NCBI GenBank assembly: GCA_943737045.1
Contig: CALSFV010000020.1
Span: forward strand, 558,001 to 622,000
Direction of reading: 5' to 3'
Source: Parapristionchus giblindavisi
Lineage: Eukaryota; Nematoda; Chromadorea; Rhabditida; Diplogasteridae
Length of the DNA stretch: 64,000 bases
Of this stretch, positions 50,725 to 61,626 are shown in pieces (position 1 is the stretch's first letter; each line of letters starts with the position of its first letter). A program made the translations under genes and the position numbers. The notes under the pieces were generated by a model. It ran no database searches, was not told the origin of the DNA, and worked only from the letters and a program-made list of their open reading frames with translations.

Positions 50725-51616
50725 GGTTTTCCGGACAGAGAATACGGTGATTGTACGGCAATGGAGACATCAATGTTACCAGGACAATGGACGAATCTCG
50801 ATTGTACCGCAACTAGATTGCCCTAAATATGCACAAGACAACGTAATATACAGTTTTTATAAAAATTTCATAGCTGCTAAAAATATTTAAAACACAAATC
50901 ACACCGTCCCGAAAATGGACGACGTGAAGTAGATTTTATTTATTTTTTATTTTTTCCGCGCTTAATTTCGTGTGAACCTTGCATTTGTACGTTCTTTATG
51001 AAAATTAATTTTCATTTGTACATTGTTTCTCGAGTAATTCAAAAGATACACTCTTTTTTGTTCCTGAATAAGTTGTGAAAAGGGTACAAAAAGGTGACAT
51101 CATCGACACTGACTGACCATTAAAGGAGGAATACTCCGAATATTTATCATGAATTATCATTATCAGCATATGTAGTCCCGAATCAACAGCCTGCTGGATG
51201 TCCAGTTAATAATGAGTTCACAACTGGAGATCATGTTAGTTAACCGTTCATCTTTTAAATTGATCTTTGTTTTTATCTCTCATTGTCAGATCTATTCTCC
51301 ATCATACCCTCAAGCAAGTGGTAATACTTCATGCGAATACATTATTCTGGTCCCAGATACGAGCAAGAAAGTTTGTGAAATAATTCGGTCTTACGTGATT
51401 TTACAAGAAATATTTTTCAGGTTCAGTTGGAAATTCAATTATTTGAGTCAAATTCATGCTGTGACACTCTGACCATCTATGATGGTCTAACTGGTGGTAA
51501 TATTCTCAAAACGTCAGTCTTCCCAATATCTTCAAAACATTATGCAATAAGGACCGAAATCGCTTATATGCGACGGAAATATACATATTTCCTCTATTTT
51601 CCTTTGACAGCAATAT

Positions 51617-52476
51617 CTTTATCACGGATCTCCTGCAAAAATGTAGGAAAATGAGACCCTTTGTGACCGTTTTAAATATTTTCTCTACGATTTTGGATGA
51701 TACTTGGTTCATTAACTATAATGAGGGAAACGAGAAGGCCTAACCACTTGTTTTCGCTAAATTTGCATTTTATCGATTTTTTTCATCTACCACTTTGGGG
51801 AGTCATATCTCACTCAAATTTTGACCTACAGCGTGAATTTTTTGAAGAAAATACGGATTTTCTGGCATATCTTGAAAACGATCAAATTTCATGACTTGTA
51901 CTATTTGGTCATTTTTGTAGAGCTCGTCGAGAGCTTTCGATTGGTATACCTTGATTGCGAATTTACACGAAAATGAAGAGAGAGGAGATACGAAATATAT
52001 GTTTGAATGAAAATAACGCAGTCCGGGTTCCCAATGAGGATCGATATCGGGTGCCGCGAATCATGACGTAAGAAATATGTGTGTAGCTCAATTTGAGGAT
52101 GAGGAAACAGAATCGCGAATAAAAATCGTACCCTTTGTGGAAAAAGTTTGAGAAAATTAGCATTTTGTACCCAAAAAATCAGTTTTTCGAAGAAAACAGG
52201 TAGAAGATGGTATTTTCGCACATACATTTTGATGAGCAACTTCTAGATTATTTCAATTCGAGTCGATTGAAAAAAATTTCACGCTGTAGGTCAAAATTTG
52301 AGTGAGATATGACTCCCCAAAGTGGTAGATCAAAAAATCGATAAAAATGCAAATTTTTCGAAAACAAGTGGTTATGCCTTCTCCTTTCTCTCATTATGGT
52401 TATCATACAAATCGGAGAGAAAAAAATTAAAACGGTCGCATGGCTTCTTTCATTCTTACAGGAGATCCGTGTTGTG
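51617..52476. mobile_element. Foldback element 5 inside the lectin pseudogene
   Basis: Left arm from CACGGATCTCCTGCAAAAAT and right arm ending with the complement of CACGGATCTCCTGTAAGAAT. The arms pair for about 230 bp (e.g. CACTTTGGGGAGTCATATCT at 51791 with its complement at about 52306-52325); the middle (51860-52260) does not pair clearly. It interrupts the CUB-domain coding region between 51510 and 52675. Confidence 0.75.
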
Positions 52477-52499
52477 AATATAGTTGCAATTCAATTTAA

Positions 52500-52605
52500 T
52501 GATCAAGCACAGAACCATTGGGGAGGGAATGGATACCACTAAACGACTGATTACAGTAGTCTGGGCGTGCTGAGGTCCTCATGCAAGGGGTACTTCTATA
52601 TCAAA
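52500..52605 (+). repeat. Repeat family G, fragment
   Basis: ATCAAGCACAGAACCATTGG, GTCTGGGCGTGCTGAGGTCC and CAAGGGGTAC match longer copies at 57080-57347 (inverted) and 58631-58889. Confidence 0.75.
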
Positions 52606-52802
52606 AAATTCTTCGTTTTTTGAATAATTAAATAAACAAATAACTGACAATTATGATAATTTACTTTATTTGAAGGTTCACTGGATACCTTGGGTCAGCT
52701 GTACAGATAGTGAATGGCAATAAGAATGATATGTTACTTCACTGGAATGCTACGAGTGGAAGCAATGTTAGAGGATTCGATATCATTGTCAACGCTGTTT
52801 GA

Positions 52803-53642
52803 GCCAAATCGATAGAAATCATGAATAAATCTGTTCTCATTTGCTTAATTTAACAATAAGAATAACAATCATTTTCGTATTTCTCCTAACTGTAAGTTGC
52901 ATGTTACCTTACAATTCTAGATTCTATTATCAAAATAGTCCTGAATTAGGAAAAACTAGGAAATTAAATTTCTTAAAGAAGATGTTACATTATATTACAT
53001 TTACAGTAGAGCAACTTCATTCTGCCCATTAGAGTCTGGTCGGTCATTTGGTTTCATAAAAGTCCGATCGTGCCTCGCGGAATAACCGCACCCAGTTGAT
53101 CAACTGTTCAGTCGTCTTACTCCTTCTCCTTCTAACGAACTTCTCATAACCAACGGTGTCTGCTTCAATTTTCATAGAGGTGTGATCTTCCATTGGTGAC
53201 AATGACCGGTTGCCAATTTAGCTCACGGAATACGGTATCTTTTGCAATAATTCTCTCTCCGCAGTTTGTTATATTGTACCATTACAGGGATATGGTCCCT
53301 TTCGGATAAATTGAGAGTTCCAAATTGTCCTCGTTCTGCAACGAGAGAGTTTCAGAATGTTCAGTTCCAATGCATCTTGTTCTAATTAGTCATCGTTCCT
53401 ATTTGTTCGGTTCTAAAATGTTTTCTTGTTCCAGAACGGCATTTCCGGAATGTCATACCGAAAGAAGAAGATCATCCTGAGAGATCACTTCTTTCTAATT
53501 CATCTTCCATCTTCTCCTTAAAGTTCTTCTTTCTCTTTTTGTTCTGCTCTTAGTTTCTTTTTATTTTTTCTTTCTCTTTCTTCTCAATTGCGACTTTTCT
53601 TCCAATGTCTTAAATATTCTTCACAAGATCTTCAATTCTTTC
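52803..53642. other. Intergenic
   Basis: An open frame at 52841-53032 has a signal-peptide-like start (IIFVFLLTVSCML) but no supporting context. 53500-53600 is a pyrimidine-rich tract (TTCTTTCTC). No gene is called. Confidence 0.4.
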
Positions 53643-54541
53643 CTAGTTCGGGTCGATCAATTTTGGTGTATCCTGCAAAGATAATGATGAGAAAGAATAA
53701 GAGAGAAGAGGGGAAAGTGTAAGATGGTGTGAGAGAGGGAGGAGAGGGAAGAGAGGGAGGAGGGGAGAGGGGGCTTACAGTATATTTCTCTGGTAGTTTA
53801 GCAGTGAGTAGATGAACTGGTGATGTCTCGAAGTATGCATTCATCACTCCACTATCATCAATTCCAATAATATTCGAGTACTTTTCCAAACTTGAATAAA
53901 TTTATTTTAAAAAATCATATCATTCTAATTATTTACACTCACTTTGTCTTCATAATTTCAAATGATAAATCATCCATATTCACCGATATTAAATCTCCTT
54001 CAAAAGTTAAATAAAATATCCATTTATTATATATCACTGATTTCTCACAAATCTGTAATTATTCTAATATTAATCGATAGAAAATCTAACCTATACCAAC
54101 GGTAATTCTGTTTTCTCCAAATACTCTTCTGAATCTGATTGATATCGACGAATCGAGGAACAGCATATACCGAATAAGAAAATACTAGAAATTGATTTAC
54201 TTTTTTTAGACATTTGTTTATAAAGGAAAACAATAATTCAAATCTTGCTTACTCATGTACAAGAATTCGATTATATTTCTTCAGTTCATCAATCGATACA
54301 TTAAATTTGATACCACAATTCGACCGAAAATCTTCATTTATTGGAATAGCAAATAAAGCATTTGGATTATTATCTCTTTCAATGAAATAATAGGGACAAT
54401 GGCATTCCAAATGAACTTTTATTCCTTTTTCAATCTGTAAAATATATTAATTTAACAAATTCAGTTTCTACCTAAAACTATTTTTTACCTTAAAAGAATC
54501 AACTACAACGATTTTATTATTTTGTAGGTCTGCTTTCTTTA
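53643..54541 (-). CDS. Unrecognised multi-exon gene, partial or broken model
   Basis: Coding-like segments on the minus strand: about 54541-54490 (GEVIKKADLQNNKIVVVDSF), 54437-54254 (IEKGIKVHLECHCPYYFIE ... NCGIKFNVSIDELKKYNRIL), about 54190-54090 (SVYAVPRFVDINQIQKSIWR in one frame), 53997-53943 (DLISVNMDDLSFEIMKTK), 53890-53779 (LEKYSNIIGIDDSGVMNAYF ... AKLPEKYT), and 53672-53643 (DTPKLIDPN, stop). Most have good acceptors and donors, but the phase between the 54190-54090 and 53997 segments does not join cleanly, so either a splice site was misread or the gene is damaged. A further possible upstream segment (MNISDEFVHCSFNSNPDF) is near 54974-54864. The family is unknown. Confidence 0.45.
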
Positions 54542-54734
54542 TTACTTCGCCCTAAATATTGAGTTGATTGATCATTCCAATATCAAAAGTAATCTTTTCG
54601 AAGAAGAACGAATTATCCACAACTCCAATTTGTGTGTCATATTCAATTTCTTTCTCTGTTCTTGTATTTCTAAATTTAGTATTTTTGCATCGAAAGATTT
54701 GTCGAATAAATTTAATATGAGATTGATTTTCAAT

Positions 54735-54830
54735 AAAAAGGAGAGAAGGAGAGAGTTAGAGGGAGAGGGAGAGGGAGAGGGAGAGGGAGATGGAGGGTGG
54801 GAGAGAGATAGAGAGAGAGAGAGAGACTCT
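54735..54830 (+). repeat. GAGAGG-type purine microsatellite
   Basis: GAGAGGGAGAGGGAGAGGGA followed by GAGAGATAGAGAGAGAGAGA. Overlapping open frames (EGEGEGEGE and PSPSPSPS) are artefacts of it. Confidence 0.9.
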
Positions 54831-55014
54831 GTGTACATTGAAATATTTTTAAAAGAAATTTATTTAGGTTTGATTTTCAAATCGCCGAAAAGAACAACAA
54901 ACCCTTTCATCCACGTAATGAAATCAGGATTTGAATTAAAAGAACAATGAACAAATTCATCTGAAATATTCATTACTATTACATGTTTACCGTATATAAT
55001 GTTTATGTTACTAG

Positions 55015-56889
55015 AGCAGCCATAACGACTCTTATATACTTTGAGAGAGAGAGAACCTAAGCGAGATAGTAGATCAGAGGGAAAGCGAGGAGGAAAGGGA
55101 GGGAAAGCGGGCGGGACTCACAAGGGATCTCAGCTCGCGGAAAGCAAACTGGATGAAAATTTGCATAGAGATAGCTGAACGTGTTATAAGATCATTGGAG
55201 AAGTCTAAAAATTCTGGCGTGCAATTGCCGAGCCAGAAAATGGGTCCAAAGTTAGGTCGCATTTGCAGAAACTCCGTCTGTAAACGATTTTTTGCTAAGA
55301 TACCCAAGATACTGTCCACTATACCACCGCTCCACTTATTATCTTCACTTAGGGAACAAAACATGCATCGAAAAACCGTTTACAGGCGGAGTTTCTGCAA
55401 ATGTGACCAAACTTTGGATCCATTTTCTGGCTCGGCTATTGCACGCCAGAATTTTTGGACTTCTCCAATGATCTTGCAACACATTTGGCTAAGTCTATGC
55501 AAATTTTCATCCTGTTTGCTTTCCGCGAGCTGAGATAGTTCCCTTGTCAGCAAATATTTTTATATGTTTAGTAGCTAGTAGCATGGCAATTGGACAAGTA
55601 CTATTTATACGGACCACAACCCTCTTACGAATACTCTAACACCTTGAGAGACTTGCTGAAAATGTCCGCCATCAATCGAATATTTATTACGTTTCTTAAA
55701 CTGCATGCTTCAACTGAAATTAAAATTTAACTAAAATTTAAAAACTACGAAAAATAAGACTAAAATAAATTAAATTCAAGAGGAAAGACAATAAGAATAA
55801 CGGTGGATGAAAATAAATTGATGAAAATATAGTTGATGGAATGTATAAATTAAATAACTAAATAATGAAAATAATGGATGATAAAGATAAGAAAAAAAAG
55901 AAAATAATAAAATCAATATTCTCTCTCCCTTTATCCCTCTCTCCCTATCTTCATTTGACAAAGCTTTTAGAGCGTATATAGCTTGGTACTTCTTGTCATG
56001 GTAAAGGTAAAGGTAAAGGTACAATCCGTTATTCAAGGCACACCAAGTCCTGCGGGTGATCACTGCTAGGCCAGTGATCTTTTCATGACGAATGAATGTT
56101 GAGATGGCGGTGACTGTCACCGAAACGTTTTGAAATAAATTTAACATCTGTCTTGTCCTCCATCATTTAGCTTCACAAAGAATTAATCAATAATCATTTT
56201 ACAAAGTTTAATTATTAGCAAATAATAAAATAAGGGAGAAGTAAAGCTAAGCTCGTATACAATTTTCGATTGAAATGTATGTTTGTCAAGAAAGGAGAAG
56301 AATAAAAGATGATAAAGATAATGAGTAATAGAATGATGCGACTATTGATTGATATGTCAAAACGACAAACAAAGGTTTTTTGGCATTCCAATTCTAAATA
56401 ATGTATTCTATTTTCAATTACAACTAATACAATGGGGCACTTTTGTCCCCTGTTAGCTCACAAAAGTGTTTCATACACAACGACCTTGATAAAATTCTCT
56501 CCCTTGAAAAATAAACCAAACATCCATCGTCTTTTGCATTTAAAAAATTATGACAAAATGAAGAGATTACAAGAAAAGCATTTTCGTACTCTGTGGAATG
56601 TAAATTATTACATATGTCCAGCACGATATTTTGATATGCACAACATAAATATCATAATATATCAGATATTCGAAAATACTCTTCGAAATTTACACTTTGC
56701 AATGTAGGCAAATGTAACACCGCACAAGAGTTCCGGCCAGATGAAAAAATTCACAATAATTTACAGATATGCGCACGACCTTCATATGTAGATTATAGTA
56801 TTAATGCGCACAACGGGGGAAATGCCACCTGACGTTAATCTGATAATAGTTTACGAAGTAGACCATTGTCTGTCTCAGCTTGGTATACC
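55015..56889. other. Intergenic with MITE D remnant and palindrome
   Basis: Holds foldback element 6 in a diverged MITE D, A-rich stretches at 55680-55920, a GGTAAA tandem at 56000, and short unsupported frames. Should include the promoter of the receptor at 56890. Confidence 0.45.
55122..55548. mobile_element. Foldback element 6 (427 bp) inside a MITE D relative
   Basis: Arms 55122-55300 and 55360-55548 are inverted copies (for example GAGCCAGAAAATGGGTCCAA at 55230 and a near-complement at about 55416-55435, and TCAGCTCGCGGAAAGCAAAC at 55130 with its complement near the right end). Right-hand flanking sequence AATTGGACAAGTACTATTTA (55588 on) is the MITE D right end, and left flank GAGATAGTAGATCAGAG matches the MITE D interior. 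So the palindrome appears to have inserted into a MITE D. Confidence 0.7.
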
Positions 56890-59312
56890 ATGTATTATCT
56901 CGATTTACTCAACGATTACCCAATATTTTTCACAACAGTATTAATATCAACCATATTTTCAACTATCCCTGTGTGCATTTTGATTTTCGCTACTCAAAAT
57001 GCTGCGTTGCACGTTAATTGTCGGTAAGTGTCGTAATGTTACTTTTCTTTCTAAGTATTAAAAAATATTTGTTTTCCATCAAGCAATTGCTGACGAAGTA
57101 TTGAGCGAGGACTTCGTGGGTTATCTATATCTATTTTCCGAATTCTCTTTCATGATTCACTATTCGAAAAGGATCAAGTGTAGTGGCTTTGATTTTGAAT
57201 AACGTCTTCAGTAGCTGATCACAAGAAGATGAACGAAGAATTATTTATGATAGAAGTACCCCTTGTATGGGACCTCAGCACGCCCAGACTAATCAGTCGT
57301 TTAGTGGCAACCATTCCCCCACCCAATGGTTCTGTGCTTGATAAAGGTCTTTAAACTGTAAACTGTTTTACAAAATAATTAAATTTTCCTTGTTTTCGTT
57401 GTAAAATGCCAAATATTTACAGGTTTTTAATGACAGCATGGGCTCTGGCTATGGAAAGCCTTATAATTTCTGATTCGGCAGCGATGTTTCCACAATTATT
57501 GAATGCATCGGGATATTTATCAACACGTCATGACGTCCCAGGTCATAATAATCATTATGGTTATTGATAATTCGAAACAGAAAAGCAATTCCGAACAAGT
57601 TTATCATTTAAAAAAAATTAGATCAATTTATAAACATATATGCACTGGAAAGTACTAATAATGATTATAATATATTTTTAGAGTACAAATTGTTTTTGTT
57701 GGCCATAAATTGCACGTGTTATACATCACTTTCACTGTTCGAATTAGCCATTGCCGTAGAGCGGATATATTCTGCTTATAATGCGGAGAGTTATCATAAT
57801 AGTGAAGCATTAGCTACATCTATGTTAACTTTGTTTACAGCGACAACGGTGAGTCTAATGGCAGTGGTTGGTCTCTTCAATCAAAAATATTCGTTCAATA
57901 CCAATTAGAGAACATTGTATGAAGAGACTGTTGACCAAGTTATATTTATCATTATTGTGATGCTCAAAAGTCGCGAAAAGAAACGAAAAGAGGATAGAGA
58001 TTGTGTAAGACGTGGACAGCTTTTCTTTTCTTTTAGCAACCTTATTGTCACAACATATTATTTACAGAACAATTTCAGATTATTGGTGGGCTTATAAACG
58101 GATACTGCATGGCCATGCTAAGTAAGTATTATATTATTACATTTCATAATTATAGAAAATAAGAATGATTCGCTTCGTATTTACAGATTTGATTGATCTA
58201 AGTCTTATCATATTCAATATCCTCGATAGTTTAACCATCATTGTCAGTTTTTTTTATTTAATTAAATTTCGTATTCATAAATCTCGCACTATGCTTTAGC
58301 AATTGAGCGCCTTTTTTATTATCGATTAATTCTTTCAGGTTAATTATTGGGGGATGAAATATTGCCAGATACTAGTTTTCAAAACAGCTTATAGCACTCT
58401 CAATGCAAGATATCAGGTTCGATATTTTTGAAATAATATGGACTTTTCAAATAGTAATAATTCCGTTATTTTGACTCGTCAAACTTACCTGAGAACAAAG
58501 ATAACTATGATGTTCAGGCGAAGGAATCGCTAGATATTGCGGCCGCTATGCACCCAATATACTGTGGAAATCTCATATTGAAAGTATGTTTCATGTTTCG
58601 GAAATAGTATAGTTTTTAACAGTTTAATGACCTTTATCAAGCACAGAACCATTGGGAGGGAATGGTTGCCGCTAAACGACAGATTAGTCTGGGCGTGCTG
58701 AGGTCCCATACAAGGGGCATAATTCTCTTCATCTTCTTCATCTTCTGATCAGCAATTAAGACGTTCTTCAGAATCAAAGCCGCTACACTTGATCCTTTTC
58801 GAATAGTGAATCATGAAACAGAATTGAGAAAAATTAGATAGAGATAACCCACGAAGTCCTCGCTCAATACTTCGTCAACAATTGCTTGATGATAGGCATA
58901 CCACTCCTGACTTGCCTATAGTCTTCTAGGAGGGGATCTTTTTACGTTGTTGATGTTAATTCGGTAAGAGTAGAACAGACGAACGAGAGATGGACCGCTC
59001 ACAACCGAGACAAACGCAAAGAAATGTGAAGAAAAATGAAAAAAAAAATAGTATAGATCGTTCCCTTTTCCAGATTTCTTCAATTCTCATGGGCTACATA
59101 TACACATCTTTTATACAAGGGCATAGTACTAAAACAGTTGGTATATTGGAATTCTTCTACTACTTTGTAGAGTGTTATATTTGGATTAACACAGCATTTG
59201 TTTTGTATTTTAGTTTCAATCAATGAGTGTTCTATATTCGTCGACATTTATAACCTACAAAAATCCGGCAATTCGAAGTGTCATCACCAAAAAATGGGGA
59301 AAGAAAATGTAG
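56890..59312 (+). CDS. Nematode serpentine chemoreceptor paralogue, 284 aa
   Basis: Nine exons: 56890-57023, 57423-57541, 57682-57848, 58079-58121, 58187-58242, 58339-58416, 58518-58583, 59074-59166, 59214-59312, in phase (855 bp). Exons 1-8 have exactly the same lengths as the minus-strand receptor at 7610-15134, and the proteins align along their whole length (MYYLDLLNDYPIFF; ELAIAVERIYSAYNAESYH; STLNARYQAKESLDIA; NPAIRSVITKKWGKKM). The last exon stops 35 codons earlier, so the cytoplasmic tail is shorter. Intron 8 is only 47 bp and begins with a weak GTAGAG; the paralogue has GTACGT there. Repeat family G copies sit in introns 1 and 7. A Sre/Srab-like odorant receptor is the likely identity. 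Confidence 0.85.
57080..57347 (-). repeat. Repeat family G, copy in receptor intron 1
   Basis: Inverted copy of 58631-58889. Both include CAGCACGCCCAGACTAATC (or complement), GAAAAGGATCAAGTGTAG and ATTGAGCGAGGACTTCGTGG. The short ends ATCAAGCA are inverted. Confidence 0.8.
58631..58889 (+). repeat. Repeat family G, copy in receptor intron 7
   Basis: Begins CTTTATCAAGCACAGAACC and ends CAATTGCTTGAT. It is in the opposite orientation to the copy in intron 1, so exons 2-7 are bracketed by inverted repeats. Confidence 0.8.
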
Positions 59313-59491
59313 GAACCAAGAAATTCTTTCCACAAAATGTACTATATTCAGAATCGTTAGGCCGCGAATATATCCGACCGAGAAAGATTTAACGAACGTC
59401 ACGAATAAATATTTTGAAATGTTAACGGCTTCATGGTCATAAGCTATCAACGTTTTTAAAAGTTTTTTTCTTATAATTGCTAATAATTTAA

Positions 59492-59831
59492 AGGTGGAGA
59501 CCCGCGAATGTTCATGCAAATCTCTCACATCTCTCTTACGCAAATGTCAAGTGATATGCGAGATGTTAATACAACCACTCATCTATCTCATAGCGCAGTG
59601 GTAAACTTTCAGAGTCGTTACCCATTTGTCGCAAGTTCAAATCCTATTGCCGAATTTTCTCAATTTTCAAAAAGCGCGCCTTTCCCTGCACGGGCCTGAT
59701 GGTTCATTCATGTTTCTAGCGATCAATAAGCTGAATCATCATAAAATAAATAGTGTACGGTAGGTAGAATGACTTTTGCTACCTTTCTGTCTTCACAGTT
59801 TCTTTACGAAAATATTCGCGGGAGTCCACCT
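59492..59831 (+). mobile_element. TTAA-flanked MITE with internal Pol III boxes, copy 2 (340 bp)
   Basis: Same ends as 49262-49600 (AGGTGGAGACCCGCGAAT), with TTAA at 59488-59491 and 59832-59835. The internal A-box-like CATAGCGCAGTGG is kept, while the B-box is degraded to AGTTCAAATCC. The interior AAAAAGCGCGCCTTTCCCTG is nearly identical to copy 1. Confidence 0.87.
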
Positions 59832-59835
59832 TTAA

Positions 59836-61626
59836 GAAATTTCAAGTGTTCGAGTATTTTTGCTACGATAAATTACATTATCTCTCACTTTCTCGTCAAT
59901 AGATTCTTAGAATATAATAGATTCTTCTTGCACATAATTTTCTACTCCTCACAAATAACAATAAATCTGTTATATCCCGAGAATAAAAAATTTCAAATAC
60001 TCTGAAAGTTCATTATATTATATTCTAGAATCCAATGTCTACCGTAATCTGAATCAATTTTTCCACCTTTTGTTCCAACTTCATTTTCCGGACCTTGATG
60101 TACCATTGCGCTTTTCGCTTCAATCCAATCTCGCAGTATCCTTCTCTCACTAACATGTCCATTTCCCATCGACATCTCAGCGGTACTCCCAGAATCTTCT
60201 GCTTCATCTTACCTTTTGGGGGCACTCAATCTTTCCTTGTCATTCGATTGCTGTGCCAACACCTCCTTTCTGGGCTGTAGAGAAGGGCTGTTCGGAAAAG
60301 ATATCTTGGAAAAATCAGTTGTAATTGTTCTGCAAATGCTCCAGGTGGTATTGGTAACAATGCTATTTTGAGACACAAAATATAACAACATGTACATATA
60401 ACAGCAGGATTGCTGAATTATTGAGTCCGTATTCTCAGATGTTAATTTTGAGAGTGCAATATGTACTAAGGCAAATGTACACAATGGTAACACCACTGAT
60501 AAGGAATATCTTATCAATTTTTGATCACGTGTCATGATTTTTATTATCAAAAGATCGCGTTCAATGATGATAATCTCCCTTCGTGTATGTGCGCCTATGA
60601 GTTCCCGAGCATCTCGAATAATTATGTGCAGAATAAAAAAAAAGATGTAAATTTGTTTTAAAAAATAGCGAAAAGTGCAACTTCTGAAAAAATTTTTTCA
60701 GAAGAATGAAAAAATTCGGAAGATTTCGAGCTTGCACGTTTTGTTCTGATATCTCGTGCGGAAGAAATTTTAAGTTTAGTACAGCATATAAGATTTTATT
60801 ATAGTTATAGATTCGGTGTTGAAATGAAATGAAATAATGACTGATTATGCTGATGATTTTAAATAATTTTTACGTATGCATTTTCATTCATAGGGTGGGG
60901 ATAAATTTGTTTCCGCGTGGCGATATTATCAATCGAGATTTGATGGGTTTCCGACATGTCTGACAAGATTCACTGATAAGAATCCTTGTTAGTATCGGGA
61001 CAGAATGACCACGCCCTATGTCTAAACCAGTCGTAATCAGAAGAATATCAGTAATTACCATTATCATTTCCTGTGGGAAATATCAGAGCACAAACGGAAG
61101 TTTCTGACTGATTGTTACAGTGACAACGAAAGATGCTCGGACAAGCTGCCAATTGAATTGGAAAAGATACTTACGTATCATGCAACAGAAAAATGAAATG
61201 ACAAGTCTTGCATCGGAAAAAACCACCCGTATCAGAACCGTTACCAAAACGACAATTATAATAATTATAAAACCACTTTGAATAAAATTAGAATGTGATA
61301 ACTTGCATACTTTGACTATCTTTGTGTGCAATAATCAATGTTCCCCAGTTCCCCTTCTTCTCTCCACCAATTTCTCTGCTATTCAGACTAGCCAGTTGCC
61401 ATTTCTAACTATTTTTTTCTTCAAATTACATTTATTGCACAACAGTAAAGATGACTAACATGACTAACATATCAAACATCGTCTGCTTTTTCACGGGTGC
61501 GACTCGTTTCAGAAATCGAAAGATGAAAGAAAATGATAAGAAAAGTGTGTATTCTACACTGATAACTGTCTGATATATAAGGATGGATGAAAAAAGTATG
61601 GACATGCATTCACCTCCGAAGCGGAA
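59836..61626. other. Intergenic; possible receptor-like fragment on minus
   Basis: Minus-strand frame 60550-60209 encodes two hydrophobic segments (SLSVVLPLCTFALVHIAL and CCYMYMLLYFVSQN) resembling the last helices of a serpentine receptor, and frame 60225-60025 reads a basic segment (RKAQWYIKVRKMKLEQKVEK). No confident splice model joins them. The promoter of the lectin gene at 61627 should be at the right edge. Confidence 0.3.

Noticed and set aside
54564..54950. 128-aa frame with GEGEGEGEG
   Set aside because: Derived from the GAGAGG microsatellite.
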